Source: Apostichopus japonicus (taxonomy: Eukaryota > Echinodermata > Holothuroidea > Aspidochirotida > Stichopodidae). Taken from it: DNA of 64,000 bases. Below are positions 25,540-37,092 of the stretch, in pieces. The number at the start of each line of letters is the position of its first letter. The stretch's first letter is position 1. Position numbers and translations under genes: made by a program. Where the stretch lies: the NCBI RefSeq assembly GCF_037975245.1, contig NC_092573.1:18114265-18178264 (forward strand), given 5' to 3'. Under the pieces are notes generated by a model that was not told where the DNA came from, did no database searches, and worked only from the letters and a program-made list of their open reading frames with translations.

Positions 25540-27130
25540 AGTCACTTGGATCCACCCCCCCCCCCCACCGACCCTCCATCCCATTCAACAAGGACGAATT
25601 CACATAAAATCCTATGCTTTCAAATATTTGATCCTAATGAGAGCTCTAACCTGCTTTCCCAGTTGCTAACCCCCCCCCCCCCTCCCCTCCCCCTTTCTGC
25701 TCCACATGATGGTTCCATATATTGGTGGAGCCTGTACAAGTTGTACAAGGTAATTTTCTACACTGATGTATTTGAGTCTAAGCAGTTTACCAATTTGGAA
25801 TGACAGCGAAACTTTGAAACGGTGGAAATAAGATGGTCAAAAATTAATATTAGACTTCATTAAATTCTCACACACATTATGGGGACCCTAATAGTTAAAA
25901 AAAAAAAAAAAAAAATTAACTATCATTTAATATACCTTAATCTGTGCTGTTGGAAATGGTAAAAAAATCTTTCTGGAACAATATGAGAAAACCACAACAG
26001 TGTACAACCATATTTTCTCTGAGATATATCAAATTGTGTGAATGTAGCATATGCAACAGTGTATATTCTTAACAGGGCTTTCCAATCATCTCCACCCCTC
26101 ATTCCCACTCAACTAGTGGAATGATATGAAAACATTATTTAGACATAATATCACAATATTAGGACATTATGGAGGTCTAACCCTGTCTACGGTACCTGAT
26201 TCCATAGTAACCCACACCTTGAACTGCCCCATGCAATGAGCTAGATAGTGTACAATCTGTAATTTTCAAGACATATCAAACTTTATGTAGCAGGGATAAA
26301 AGCAAATTATGTCCAAGAGGGCAGCCAAGTCACTTGGATCCACCCCCCCCCCCCCACCGACCCTCCATCCCATTCAACAAGTACGAATTCACATAAAATC
26401 CTATGCTTTCAAATATTTGATCCTAATGAGAGCTCTAACCTGCTTTCCCAGTTGCTAACCCCTCCCCCTCCCCTCCCCCTTTCTGCTCCACATGATGGTT
26501 CCATATATTGGTGGAGCCTGTACAAGTTGTACAAGGTAATTTTCTACACTGATGTATTTGAGTCTAAGCAGTTTACCAATTTGGAATGACATCGAAACTT
26601 TGAAACGGTGGAAATAAGATGGTCAAAAATTAATATAAGACTTTATTAAATTCTCACACACATTATGGGGACCCTAATAGTTAAAAAAAAAAAAAAAAAA
26701 TTAACTATCATTTAATATACCTTAATCTGTGCTGTTGGAAATGGTAAAAAAATCTTTCTGGAACAATATGAGAAAACCACAACAGTGTACAACCATATTT
26801 TCTCTGAGATATATCAAATTGTGTGAATGTAGCATATGCAACAGTGTATATTCTTAACAGGGCTTTCCAATCATCTCCACCCCTCATTCCCACTCAACTA
26901 GTGGAATGATATGAAAACATTATTTAGACATAATATCACAATATTAGGACATTATGGAGGTCTAACCCTGTCTACGGTACCTGATTCCATAGTAACCCAC
27001 ACCTTGAACTGCCCCATGCAATGAGCTAGATAGTGTACAATCTGTAATTTTCAAGACATATCAAACTTTATGTAGCAGGGATAAAAGCAAATTATGTCCA
27101 AGAGGGCAGCCAAGTCACTTGGATCCACCC
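25540..27130 (-). repeat. Near-identical adjacent satellite monomers, 785-bp period
   Basis: The monomer at about 25550-26340 and the one at 26341-27125 are almost identical, including a 16-19 A run after GACCCTAATAGTT (25898 and 26682). This is a second, independent recent amplification inside array 2. Confidence 0.85.
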
Positions 27131-29835
27131 CCCCCCCCCACTGACCCTCCATCCCATTCAAAAAGGATGAATTCATATAAAATCCTATGCTTTCAAATAT
27201 TTGATCCTAATGAGAGCTCTAACCTGCTTTCCCAGTTGCTACCCCCCTCCCCTCCCCCTTTCTGCTCCACATGATGGTTCCATATAAAACCTGCTTTCCC
27301 AGTTGCATATCAAACTTGCTTTCCCAGTTGCAGTACAGTGTACAACCCTATTTTCTCTGAGATATATCAAATTGTGTGAATGTAGCATATGCAACAGTGT
27401 ATATTCTTAACAGGGCTTTCCAATCATCTCCACCCCTCATTCCCACTCAACTAGTGGAATGATATGAAAACATTATTTAGACATAATATCACAATATTAG
27501 GGCATCATGGAGGTCTATAACCCTGAATACGGTACCTGATTCCATAGTAACCCACACCAATTGCTCCGTGCAATGAGCTAGATAGTGTACAATCTGTAAT
27601 TTTCAAGACATATCAAACTTTATTTAGCAGGGATAAAAGCAAATAGTCTCCTGCCAAGCCCCTTGGACCCACCCCCTCCCCACCCTCCATCCCATTCAAC
27701 AAGGATGAACACACATAAAATCCTATGCTTTCAAATATTTGATATAATGAGATCTCAAACCTATGTACCTGCATTCCCAGTTGCCCTCTACAGCAACCCC
27801 CGCCCCCCGCACCCCTAACTGCACCACATGATGGATCCACATATGGGTGGAGCCTGTAAAAGTTGTACAAGGTAATTTTCTACACTGATGTATTTGAGTC
27901 TAAGCAGTTTACCAATTTGGAATGACATCGAAACTTTGAAACGGTGGAAATAAGATGGTCAAAAATTAATATTAGACTTCATTCAATTCTCACACACATT
28001 ATGGGGACCCTAATAGTTGAATAAAAAAAACATTCTACATTACATTTAATATACATCACTTTAATCTATGCTGTTGGAAATGGTAAAAAAATCTTTCTGG
28101 AACAATATGAGAAAACCACAGCAGTGTACAACCATATTTTCTCTGAGATATATCAAATTGTGTGAATGTAGCATATGCAACAGCGTATTTTCTTAATGGC
28201 GCTTTCCAATCATAACCACCCCTCATTCCCACTCAACTAGTGGAATGATATGAAAACATTATTTAGACATAATATCACAATATTAGGGCATCATGGAGGT
28301 CTAACCCTGTATACGGTAACCTGATTCCATAGTAACCCACACCTTGAACTGCCCCATGCAATGAGCTAGATAGTGTACAATCTGTAATTTTCAAGACATA
28401 TCAAACTTTATGTAGCAGGGATAAAAGCAAATTAGGTCCAAGAGGGCAGCCAAGTCACTTGGATCCACCCCCCCCCCACCGACCCTCCATCCCATTCAAC
28501 AAAGATGAATTCACATAAAATCCTATGCTTTCAAATATTTGATCCTAATGAGAGCTCTAACCTGCTTTCGCAGTTGCTACCCTCCCCCCCCTCCCCTCCC
28601 CCTTCTGCTCCACATGATGGTTCCACATATTGGTGGAGCCTGTAAAAGTTGTACAAGGTAATTTTCTACACTGACGTATTTGAGTCTAAGCAATTTACCA
28701 ATTTGGAATGACATTGAAACTCTGAATTGGTGGAAATAAGATGTTCAAAAGTTAATATTAGACTGTTCCTTAAATTCTCACACACATTATGGGGACCCTA
28801 AAAGTTGGGGGAAAAGGCACCTTTTACCTAGCATTTAATATACATCACCTCAATCTATGCTGTTGGGAATGGTAAAAAAAAACCAGCAACCCCCCCCCCC
28901 AACCCCTAACTGCTCCACATGATGGATCCACATATGGGTGGAGCCTGTAAAAGTTGTACAAGGTAATTTTCTACACTGATGTATTTGAGTCTAAGCAGTT
29001 TACCAATTTGGAATGACATCGAAACTTTGAAACGGTGGAAATAAGATGGTCAAAAATTAATATTAGACTGTTCATTAAATTCTCACACACATTATGGGGA
29101 CCCTAATAGTTGAAAAAAAAAAAATTCTACATTACATTTAATATACATCACTTTAATCTATGCTGTTGGAAATGGTAAAAAAATCTTTCTGGAACAATAT
29201 GAGAAAACCACAACAGTGTTCAACCATATTTTCTCTGAGATATATCAAATTGTATGAATGTAGCATATGCAACAGTGTATTTTCTTAATGGCGCTTTCCA
29301 ATCGTAACCACCCCTCATTCCCACTCAACTAGTGGAATGATATGAAAACATTATTTAGACATAATATCACAACATTAGGGCATTATGGAGGTCTAACCCT
29401 GTATATGGTACCTGATTCCATAGTAACCGACACCAACTGCCCCATGCAATGAGCTAGATAGTGTGATAGGGTACAATCTGTAATTTTCAAGACATATCAA
29501 ACTTTATGTAGCAGGGATAAATGCAAATTATGTCCAAGAGGGCAGCCAAGTCACTTGGATCCACCCCTTCCCCCCCCCCACCGACCCTCCATCCCATTCA
29601 ACAAGGATGAATTCACATAAAATCCTATGCTTTCAAATATGCTATGCGAATGACAGCGCTAACATGCATACCTGCTTTCCCAGTTGCCCCCTCACCATCC
29701 CCCCTCCCCCCCCCATTGCCCAACATAATGGTTTCACATATGGGAGGTAGCGGGTAAAAGTTAGACAAGGTAATTTTCTACACTGACCTTATTCAAGATT
29801 AAACAGTTAACCATTTTAGAGTAACATCAAAGCTT

Positions 29836-31790
29836 TGAATTGTTTGATATTATTAAAGATGTTATACTCTCTGGGATATAAATGCATTACTTTGATGCAT
29901 ATTTACGGAGTAGTATGCATGCCCTGAACTTACCTGCTTCTTGCCTTAGCTATCTATAGTGAACAAAAAATTCCTTTTCCCTTGATGATGTGGAAGTTGT
30001 TTGATCTAAATATGAAGAAATAAAGAAAATGTCCATGTCAAGATATTACAAACTTTCTGTTGTACATTCCTTGTATCTCCATGAGGGCAATTAGGATTAA
30101 GATAAATAATACCACATTAATTAAACAATAGGAGTTGCAACTGCTGGAATGAAATCCAGGGTGAAGAGCAATCATCATAGCATATAACACTACTTGTCAT
30201 TAAAGTGTTACAGAAAACCGTATATATGGCACAATTTGAAGTGAAATAAAAACAAATTATCTCGGTTGGAAGGAATGCAATTTCTTCCCCAGTAGAGTGT
30301 CACAGAACCACCGAACCTCTTTTCTATTTTGTTGTATCTTATATTCCCATTGAGCCTATATGAATACAAAGCTTTTATGCCAATCATGTAAAGTATATAT
30401 CTGCCACCAATTGTAACTGCAGGTTTTACCAATTAGCATGAAGCCTGCATAAATAGCATAAACATGTTATTAGAAATAGTAGTCATCGTTGTGCAACTTC
30501 TAAAGTAATTTTAAATTGCTAAAAAGTAAACAGTGATTACAACAGCAACATTACTTGTACAGATATAGTTCTGAAGCAATAAAATTTATACTTACCAGTT
30601 TAGCATTGTGACAAGTTGACAGATCTTGATAGGAATCGCTAGATGGCTCAGGTGCCAAATTCCGTCCATACTCAAAATATGCTTTATCTGAATTCGTCAT
30701 ACATGAATACCTGGAACTTGTTTTCAATAAATTCTGTACTTGCATGTACAGAACTCTTAAGGAGTATGTCAAATTTAGGTGAAAGAGAGTATTTAAACTA
30801 TGAAAATCTCTTATATTATTACATAGGCTATTCTGTAACCTTGAAGAAAAAAAGAGTTCTAACAATTAATTTACGACAAAATCCCCCGTATGGATTACCT
30901 TCAGCATATACAGGCTATGGCTACTATTTCAGGAGGCTGTATCATGCTTTTGTATATTGATATTGACAAATGGTCAATTCACAATTATTACCTACTAGTA
31001 AGCCTAAGTGAAATCTTTTCAACTATTTATATTTGTTTATGGAGGTGTAAACTTCTAAAACATGAACTCCCAGACAAAAGAATGCATAGATGCAAACAAT
31101 GTTGGGAAGTACATACCATTTTCATGCAATCTGGGATCATATTTTAGCAACAGCCTTCTCCATACACTGCTTGCCAACCAAAAGTGGTGCTTGCATTATT
31201 GCCACCATGCCCCCTCCCCTCCCCACCCCACCCTGCACTAAAAATTTCTTATAAACCCCTAAAAAACTCCTTTTCATACTAAAAGCTCTATCCAACACTA
31301 AGCCGGTTATACAATTGATGGATCTAATGATGTGAGTAAATACATGAACTTGCTCTTTGAAACCGAGTTCCACTTTCCTGAAAAAAGGCATCCCCCCTCT
31401 TTGCCAGGCTAACACCAGCCTGCGCCCTTGAAATGTGGCTTTGGTAACCAGAGCCTGGCTTTTGAATTTTATGTATACTATTTGTACATAGAGTTACACA
31501 TTTTGGGGGGCGCTCTTCAAAAATACCATAGGTCCCCACAATGTGTGTTGAAAAATTTTCAAGAAAGAAGAAAAAATTAAAAAAAATTAAAAATCCCTAT
31601 TTTCATCTAAAACATGCAAAATAAGTTTTTTATTAGCAAAACATTATGGGGACCTGATACAGGTCCCCACAATGTTCACAGTCCCCATAGCGAAGGTGTG
31701 TTGTCACGTGCGGGTCCCCGTAAACCACCTTACGCAAACACACGCCAACCTGACTGCATAGGTTCCTTTTGCTAAAGCAAGGAACCAAAA
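29836..31790. other. Spacer without confident gene
   Basis: AT-rich sequence with scattered frames of up to 105 codons, none with a recognisable domain. A block rich in GGTCCCC/GGGGACC occurs at 31500-31730. The sequence near 31140-31440 looks like old repeat debris. Confidence 0.4.
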
Positions 31791-31799
31791 ATCAGCAAC

Positions 31800-32545
31800 G
31801 GCTATTCACAGCAACATGATAATAGTTTATAAATGTTACGAAACCTATTTAGAACCAAGGTTTGTTGGTTGGATGTTGTAAAGAAATGTCCTAAGAAAAC
31901 TTGAATAGTTGTTGGATGCTAAAACAGGTAATACTTTAAGAGTTAACAATAAACATATTACGTCACTGTTATAGGTTGGACGACAATTAAATCTCATGAG
32001 TTCCTTGTAACAGCAACATGAAAACGACATAATTTAAATGTTCTTGCACTTATTTAGAAACAGGATGTGTTGGTTGAAGGTAATGGAGGTATATATAATA
32101 ATATTTAAAGAATTGTTGGGTGCTAGGAGAGGTTATTTTACGAGTAAACAATATACATATGACGTCACTCTTATACGTTGTACGATAATGAAAATAGAGC
32201 ACATAATTTAAATGCTCTTGCACTAACAGTATTTAGGACCAGGTAATGTTGGTTGAAAGCTATATAGGAACGTCTGAAGAAAATTTTAACAGTTGTTGGG
32301 TGCTAAGAGAGGTGTTATGTAAAGAGTAAACAATAACAAATAACGTCAATCTTATACGTTGTACTGTACGACAAATTAAAAAGAGCAGTTCCTTGTCACA
32401 GCAAGATGATAACATCATTAAACACAGTATGAAGAACCAGGATGTGTTGGCTGAAGAACTAGAGGAATGTCCGAAGAATATTTTAAGAGTTGTTGGATTC
32501 TTAAAGCAGTGATATTTCGCGAAGAAAACAACACATTTGTGTTGT
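31800..32545. repeat. Degenerate ~180-205-bp tandem repeat, four copies
   Basis: GTTGGTTGGATG / GTTGGTTGAAGG / GTTGGTTGAAAG / GTTGGCTGAAGA occur at 31868, 32069, 32248 and 32447. Each is followed by a GTTGTTGG block, a TTAAGAGT/AACAATA block and, in three copies, a GACGTCA/AACGTCA..TTATAGGTTG or TTATACGTTG block. Copies are strongly diverged. No coding potential is seen. Confidence 0.75.
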
Positions 32546-34740
32546 GATACGCATAATTTGAATAAATGCATTTTTAACACACTGTCCGACTCCTAAAGTC
32601 TGCCTCAAGACCTTTAACGCAAATGTAGCTGGTCAAAAACGCAGTGACTGGGCAAAAATATATATTTTTAGGTTTGGGAAAATTACAAGTAGCACCTTCC
32701 CATGACGGTAGGGCCGGTAAACTCTGAGATCGTGGGGACAACTTGAAAAGGCGGAACGCTCACACACAAATAAACATATTAAGGCAAATGAGTTGCTAGG
32801 TTTACTTTGCACCTGAATCTTGTATTAAAACAATGGGGTCTCTTAATCTAAAAGAAAAATGTAAACAATATAAATGGGTAACTTACATATCTTATCAGAG
32901 CTGTTACGTCTAACACGAAATCGCCTGAATGTATTGGAAAGTAAAATGCTTAAAAGTCCTAACGAAATAAGAACACAATCGCGGTGAGGGTCGACCAAAT
33001 ACACAGTCGCGAAATATAATTGCTTCCACGGGTTACTTCCAGGGCAGGTTCACTCTGTTAGGGGACGTCTCTGGGGTAGGTTGGCTCTCTGGACGTCTCT
33101 AGACCAGCTTGCTCTTCACTCCCTGGTATCTGGGGTTCATTGACCTATTAGCTGTCAATTAAGTTACTAAATAATTACCAGCCACATTACTTAACCTCGA
33201 ATCATAAACTATAAATTGGTCTCATCAGTGTCCTTAAATAAATTTGAAGATGCACATCCATCACCAATATTCCTACCAAAACAAAATAGCTATTAAACTG
33301 TCTACTTCTCACACAGTTCTCAAAAGTTATAGAGGCTTGGAGCCAGTAGCACATGTATTCCTAGAAAACAAGGACCACACAAACAATTACTTTGTTTAAA
33401 AAAGACAAAGGTCACACAGAGCCACCTGACCACAAACTGTTGCCCTGTAGTAGTTAGGAAAAAAAGTGAAACTTTAGGGAACTCCTCAATCTACCAAAGT
33501 AAGTTATTTATTGTCAAATTAATAAAACAAACTAAGAAAATGAAAGGAAAAGATGAAATTAATAAAAAAAAGGGAAATTGAAAGAAAATGATAAATAAAA
33601 ACAACAACAAAAATTTACCAGGATATGCTTTGGTTACACAAACAATTCTTTCTGAGTTATACGACTTCCTCATAACTGGCAACATGACCAACACCCAAAG
33701 CCACTTGCTTAGGAAGAAGTAGTCTTCCTCCATGATGTGTAAACAGAATGTCTTTTCTTGAATAGCATATTCAACCATCATAACATCTCTGTGCAGCGGC
33801 TTCTTTTGAGCCGTTTTTCAGCATCTCGTGTTAGACACTGAGACAGCTGTTCTGTCTGCCAGCAACCAGATCTTTTTCCTTTCAAAAACTTGAGTCCTGA
33901 TTTTCCACAAGTTTTTGTTGTGCCAGAGAAACCTCTGGAGAGGAAGCATCGCAAATATCCCTTTCTTTGGCGCCGATGGGCCTGCACTTTCATCTGCAAA
34001 AATCAAAACCAAATTTGTTTGGTTGATACAGTATTTTGAATTGCCCTGTCGATCACATTGCGGCTCACATTAAATGTCTATACTGGAACTCAACTGACTA
34101 ATGAGCCATCTGATATTCCATTTATTTCAGTGTAAGCCTGGAGCCATGTGCCTGGTAGGGCATAGTTACAAACCCACACACTACAAAGGTTTGAGAACAC
34201 AGGCAACCCTATACTTGACATGTTTTTTCATCCTAAAAGAAGGCCTCACCATACATGCATCAAAATAAAATAATACAAGCAACATTCTTTGATATAAAAT
34301 ATTTTGTTCCACATTTTTAAAGAGTTGTAATATGACTAGGTGCTACTAAATCGAGTGCCATGCTCATGCTGAATACCTGGAAACTTACAAATGCCAACTC
34401 GCTTTGTTATGCGTACGAAATACACATAGGGATCTGCGACTAGTTAATACTGTAGCACTGCCTAGGCCTATAGTAAATTTCGATACACTTTCAGCCATCG
34501 TTCTCTTGTTATGCAGTACGTCATGCAGACGAGTTGTAAACACGTAGAAACGTTACACACAGTCTGTGCATGTACATCTTGCCGAGCCGAGCAGTTTCTG
34601 TATCAGCTGACATATCACATGACACACAATAAGGATTTTGATTAGCTCTTTACTGAAAAAAATCGCTGCGTCGGAGAAGTCGTAACAACGCAAAAGTGGA
34701 CTAAATGAGTCCGTGTTAAACTGCTGTTCATTCTTAAAAT
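32546..34740. other. Spacer with one interrupted minus-strand frame
   Basis: No confident gene. On the minus strand, from about 34001 down to 33600, one frame reads through a possible acceptor (TTTTTGCAG near 34000) to a possible donor (CCTG/GTAAAT near 33620) with a single TGA inside, just before 33830. The translation was not recognised. It could be a broken exon, an old transposon gene or chance. Confidence 0.3.
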
Positions 34741-34859
34741 ACAGGGGCGTCGGACCTGCCGGCGAACGCCGGACCAATATTCACGGCGCCAAAAAAAAAA
34801 TAGGACTAAGAAAAAAAGACGGCAAGTAGGCTAAATGTGACTACTCTGACATGGCAGGG

Positions 34860-34975
34860 GTCTTGTTTTCAAGCTCGGGAAGTGCCATTTTCTGCAATCT
34901 GGGAGGCATTTTTTCAAAATTTTCTCCATTACGCTACGCGCCAACCATGGTGGCGCGTAGCGTAGTTTGACCTAC
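34860..34975. mobile_element. Fragment of a CAGG-family element with a perfect palindrome
   Basis: The text GGGAAGTGCCATTTTCTGCAATCTGGGAGGC-like plus ACGCTACGCGCCA (34931-34943), a 7-base spacer and its exact inverse (34951-34963) is the same head region found in the CAGG elements (for example 14540-14640 and 62160-62260). Only the head is left, and no element ends could be set. Confidence 0.55.
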
Positions 34976-36987
34976 CAAACGTCCCCCCGATATGATAAAT
35001 GGCCATACTCTGATCTGCCGTACCAATCCAAAATAGCTTCCGACGCTCCTGAAATAACACTTCCCGAACCATCCAACATCGAAAATTGTAATCAGCATAT
35101 GAAAACACATATATGTGGTCAAACCTTGGTACTAAATATGTGCAACGACAGTGAACGATATCGAGCCTGCCTCGATGGACTATTAGTGATGTGAGAAAAA
35201 TGTCCATTCACCGAGTCTTTACAAATTGGGAAGACTGGCTTCAGCATCTCTGTATTTTAAAATCATCAAAACATTCCGAAAATTAGCCAAAAGTAAAACT
35301 TGAAAATCTGCAGATAACGGCTTGTTGAATTACTGGAGTTTGCTCTTCGTTACATTTTATTGTCGTCTTTGTTCGGTATCTCTTAAGAAGGACTTCAATC
35401 AAATGAATGTCACTCTGTGAAAGTCACTTAAAGAAGGGGGCTCTGAGGCCACGCTCAAAATCAACAAAGGGTGCTATCATATCGGTTTAATCTAGTTCCG
35501 CGAATCTTGATGTGCAGCAATCTCTGACTGCAGATCAGAATGGATACAATGGATATAATTTTGTTCGGAAGTAATGAAGGGGAGACCTTTCGAAAAATAT
35601 TGTCAAGTTTAAAATCCGACTATTATTTCTTTAAGCTCCTTAATGTGTGTTGAATAAACACTTTTTTTTTTAAATTCGGGCCCATGATTACACAAGTCTT
35701 AAACCTTGAACTAGTCAATCACCCATCGCGTCTGTATGCAAGTTCATCCGACGTGTGTTGCATGATTGTGAGTGCGTGATTCAGTGATCTGTAGACGCAG
35801 ATTACGCACATAAGAACCGATAAGACATTGCCCCAAGCAGAAATGCCTAGAAAGCCCTAGATTACTTTTGCTAATCTACACTCTCTACGATGACTTTCAC
35901 TAACTAAGGATAAATTAAGTGTCAATTCGGTCATAAAAGTTACCAATAACACATTGATTTATGAATCCCTATATATTACTCTCTACAACTAGTTTTCGGT
36001 GCTTCTCGTTAAACTTCATTGTAAGATCCCAACAGAATAAATTGTGTGTAATTTAGTCCCAATTGTCTTTGAAATTAAACACCTTTCATAAAAACAAGTG
36101 GTTTCCATTTGATTTGTGTTTGAGATCGAAAACCCGGCTTCAAATTAATGCTTTCCAAGTTAAATATGTTCATAGCCGCTTCAACTGGCAAACAAAAACG
36201 ACTCAAATGTTCAGTAATTTTCCAATTTCTTATCATAGTATGACATTTTTTTAATAAATAAAGTTTGTTGAAATTATTTCTTCTTTTTTTGTTCTTTCTT
36301 CTTCCTGGTTTGTTTTATGTTTACATATGATATTTATCTTTGCATACATTTGGCACAATGTTTTAAGCCATTTCGTTTTAAAAATTGGATCAATTTAAAC
36401 AATTGTTCTTAATAAGAAGTGATGCGAACGATTCAATGTACTCTGTTTCGTGTTTACTGTAAGATAGAAATTCAAGATGGCTTCCATGCACTTACAGGCA
36501 ACAACTGCTTTCAAGTTCATCTCATAACAGTTGAAAATGATGCTTTGTGCAGATAACGCGAAAACTTTAGTTTGGAAGGAGATAGCAATATAGTTTCCTA
36601 TTCCTTGTCTGTACCGTGAAACAGCTAGTCAGCGGGAATTTCTATCATTATTAAGACCACTTTTCATTACTTATAGCATATACATGCTATGTGTTTTGTA
36701 CTTCGCAATTAAAAGTTGAACGTATTTATACGTCAAAGTATATTAAACACCTGCTCCCCATTTACGTCTTTCATTTTAATGAAGTTGTCTCCAGTTTTAC
36801 AACTTGTAAATAAGAAATGTTTACCACGCTATGGCAAAATTATTCAAATACGTCATTGCCATGTGATTTATAGAAGCTTTCTGTTTGTCCTTCTTAGCTA
36901 CAATTTGAATCTCTTTATCTATATAGGCAATACTAAACCACTACATTGTAAATTATTGATAATCTTATCAATACTGATTAAAACACA
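34976..36987. other. Region upstream of the UGT gene, no gene recognised
   Basis: AT-rich non-repetitive DNA. A TATATAG lies at 36921 and could serve UGT, but nothing else supports a promoter call. Short frames at 36063 and 36716 show no domain. Confidence 0.35.
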
Positions 36988-37092
36988 ATGACAGACTTTG
37001 TCCCTTGCATAGATCGTCTTTTCAATACATGTTGTATTGGACAGCAACGGTTCAATATGACCAAGAAAGCATCTTGTACAAAAGATACAATC

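Larger units (their letters stand above)
17015..29835 (-). repeat. Satellite array 2, same ~0.8 kb monomer in opposite orientation
   Basis: About eighteen full or partial monomers of the array 1 satellite, reverse-complemented. The landmark GGTCTAACCCTGTATACGGT (with variants) recurs near 17015, 18088, 18894, 19670, 20130, 20908, 21369, 22144, 22915, 23380, 24150, 24922, 25388, 26172, 26956, 27507, 28298 and 29389. Spacing is mostly 770-810 bp, with several ~460-bp deleted units. Divergence between neighbours is greater than in array 1, but long near-identical blocks show recent amplification. Poly-C runs of varying length sit at two fixed positions per monomer. The array decays near 29640-29835. 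No coding frame is conserved. Confidence 0.96.

Noticed and set aside
36988-37092. First in-frame ATG of the UGT exon as start
   Set aside because: It would put about 35 polar residues before the signal peptide; the ATG at 37093 gives a standard UGT N terminus, though the upstream ATG cannot be excluded.
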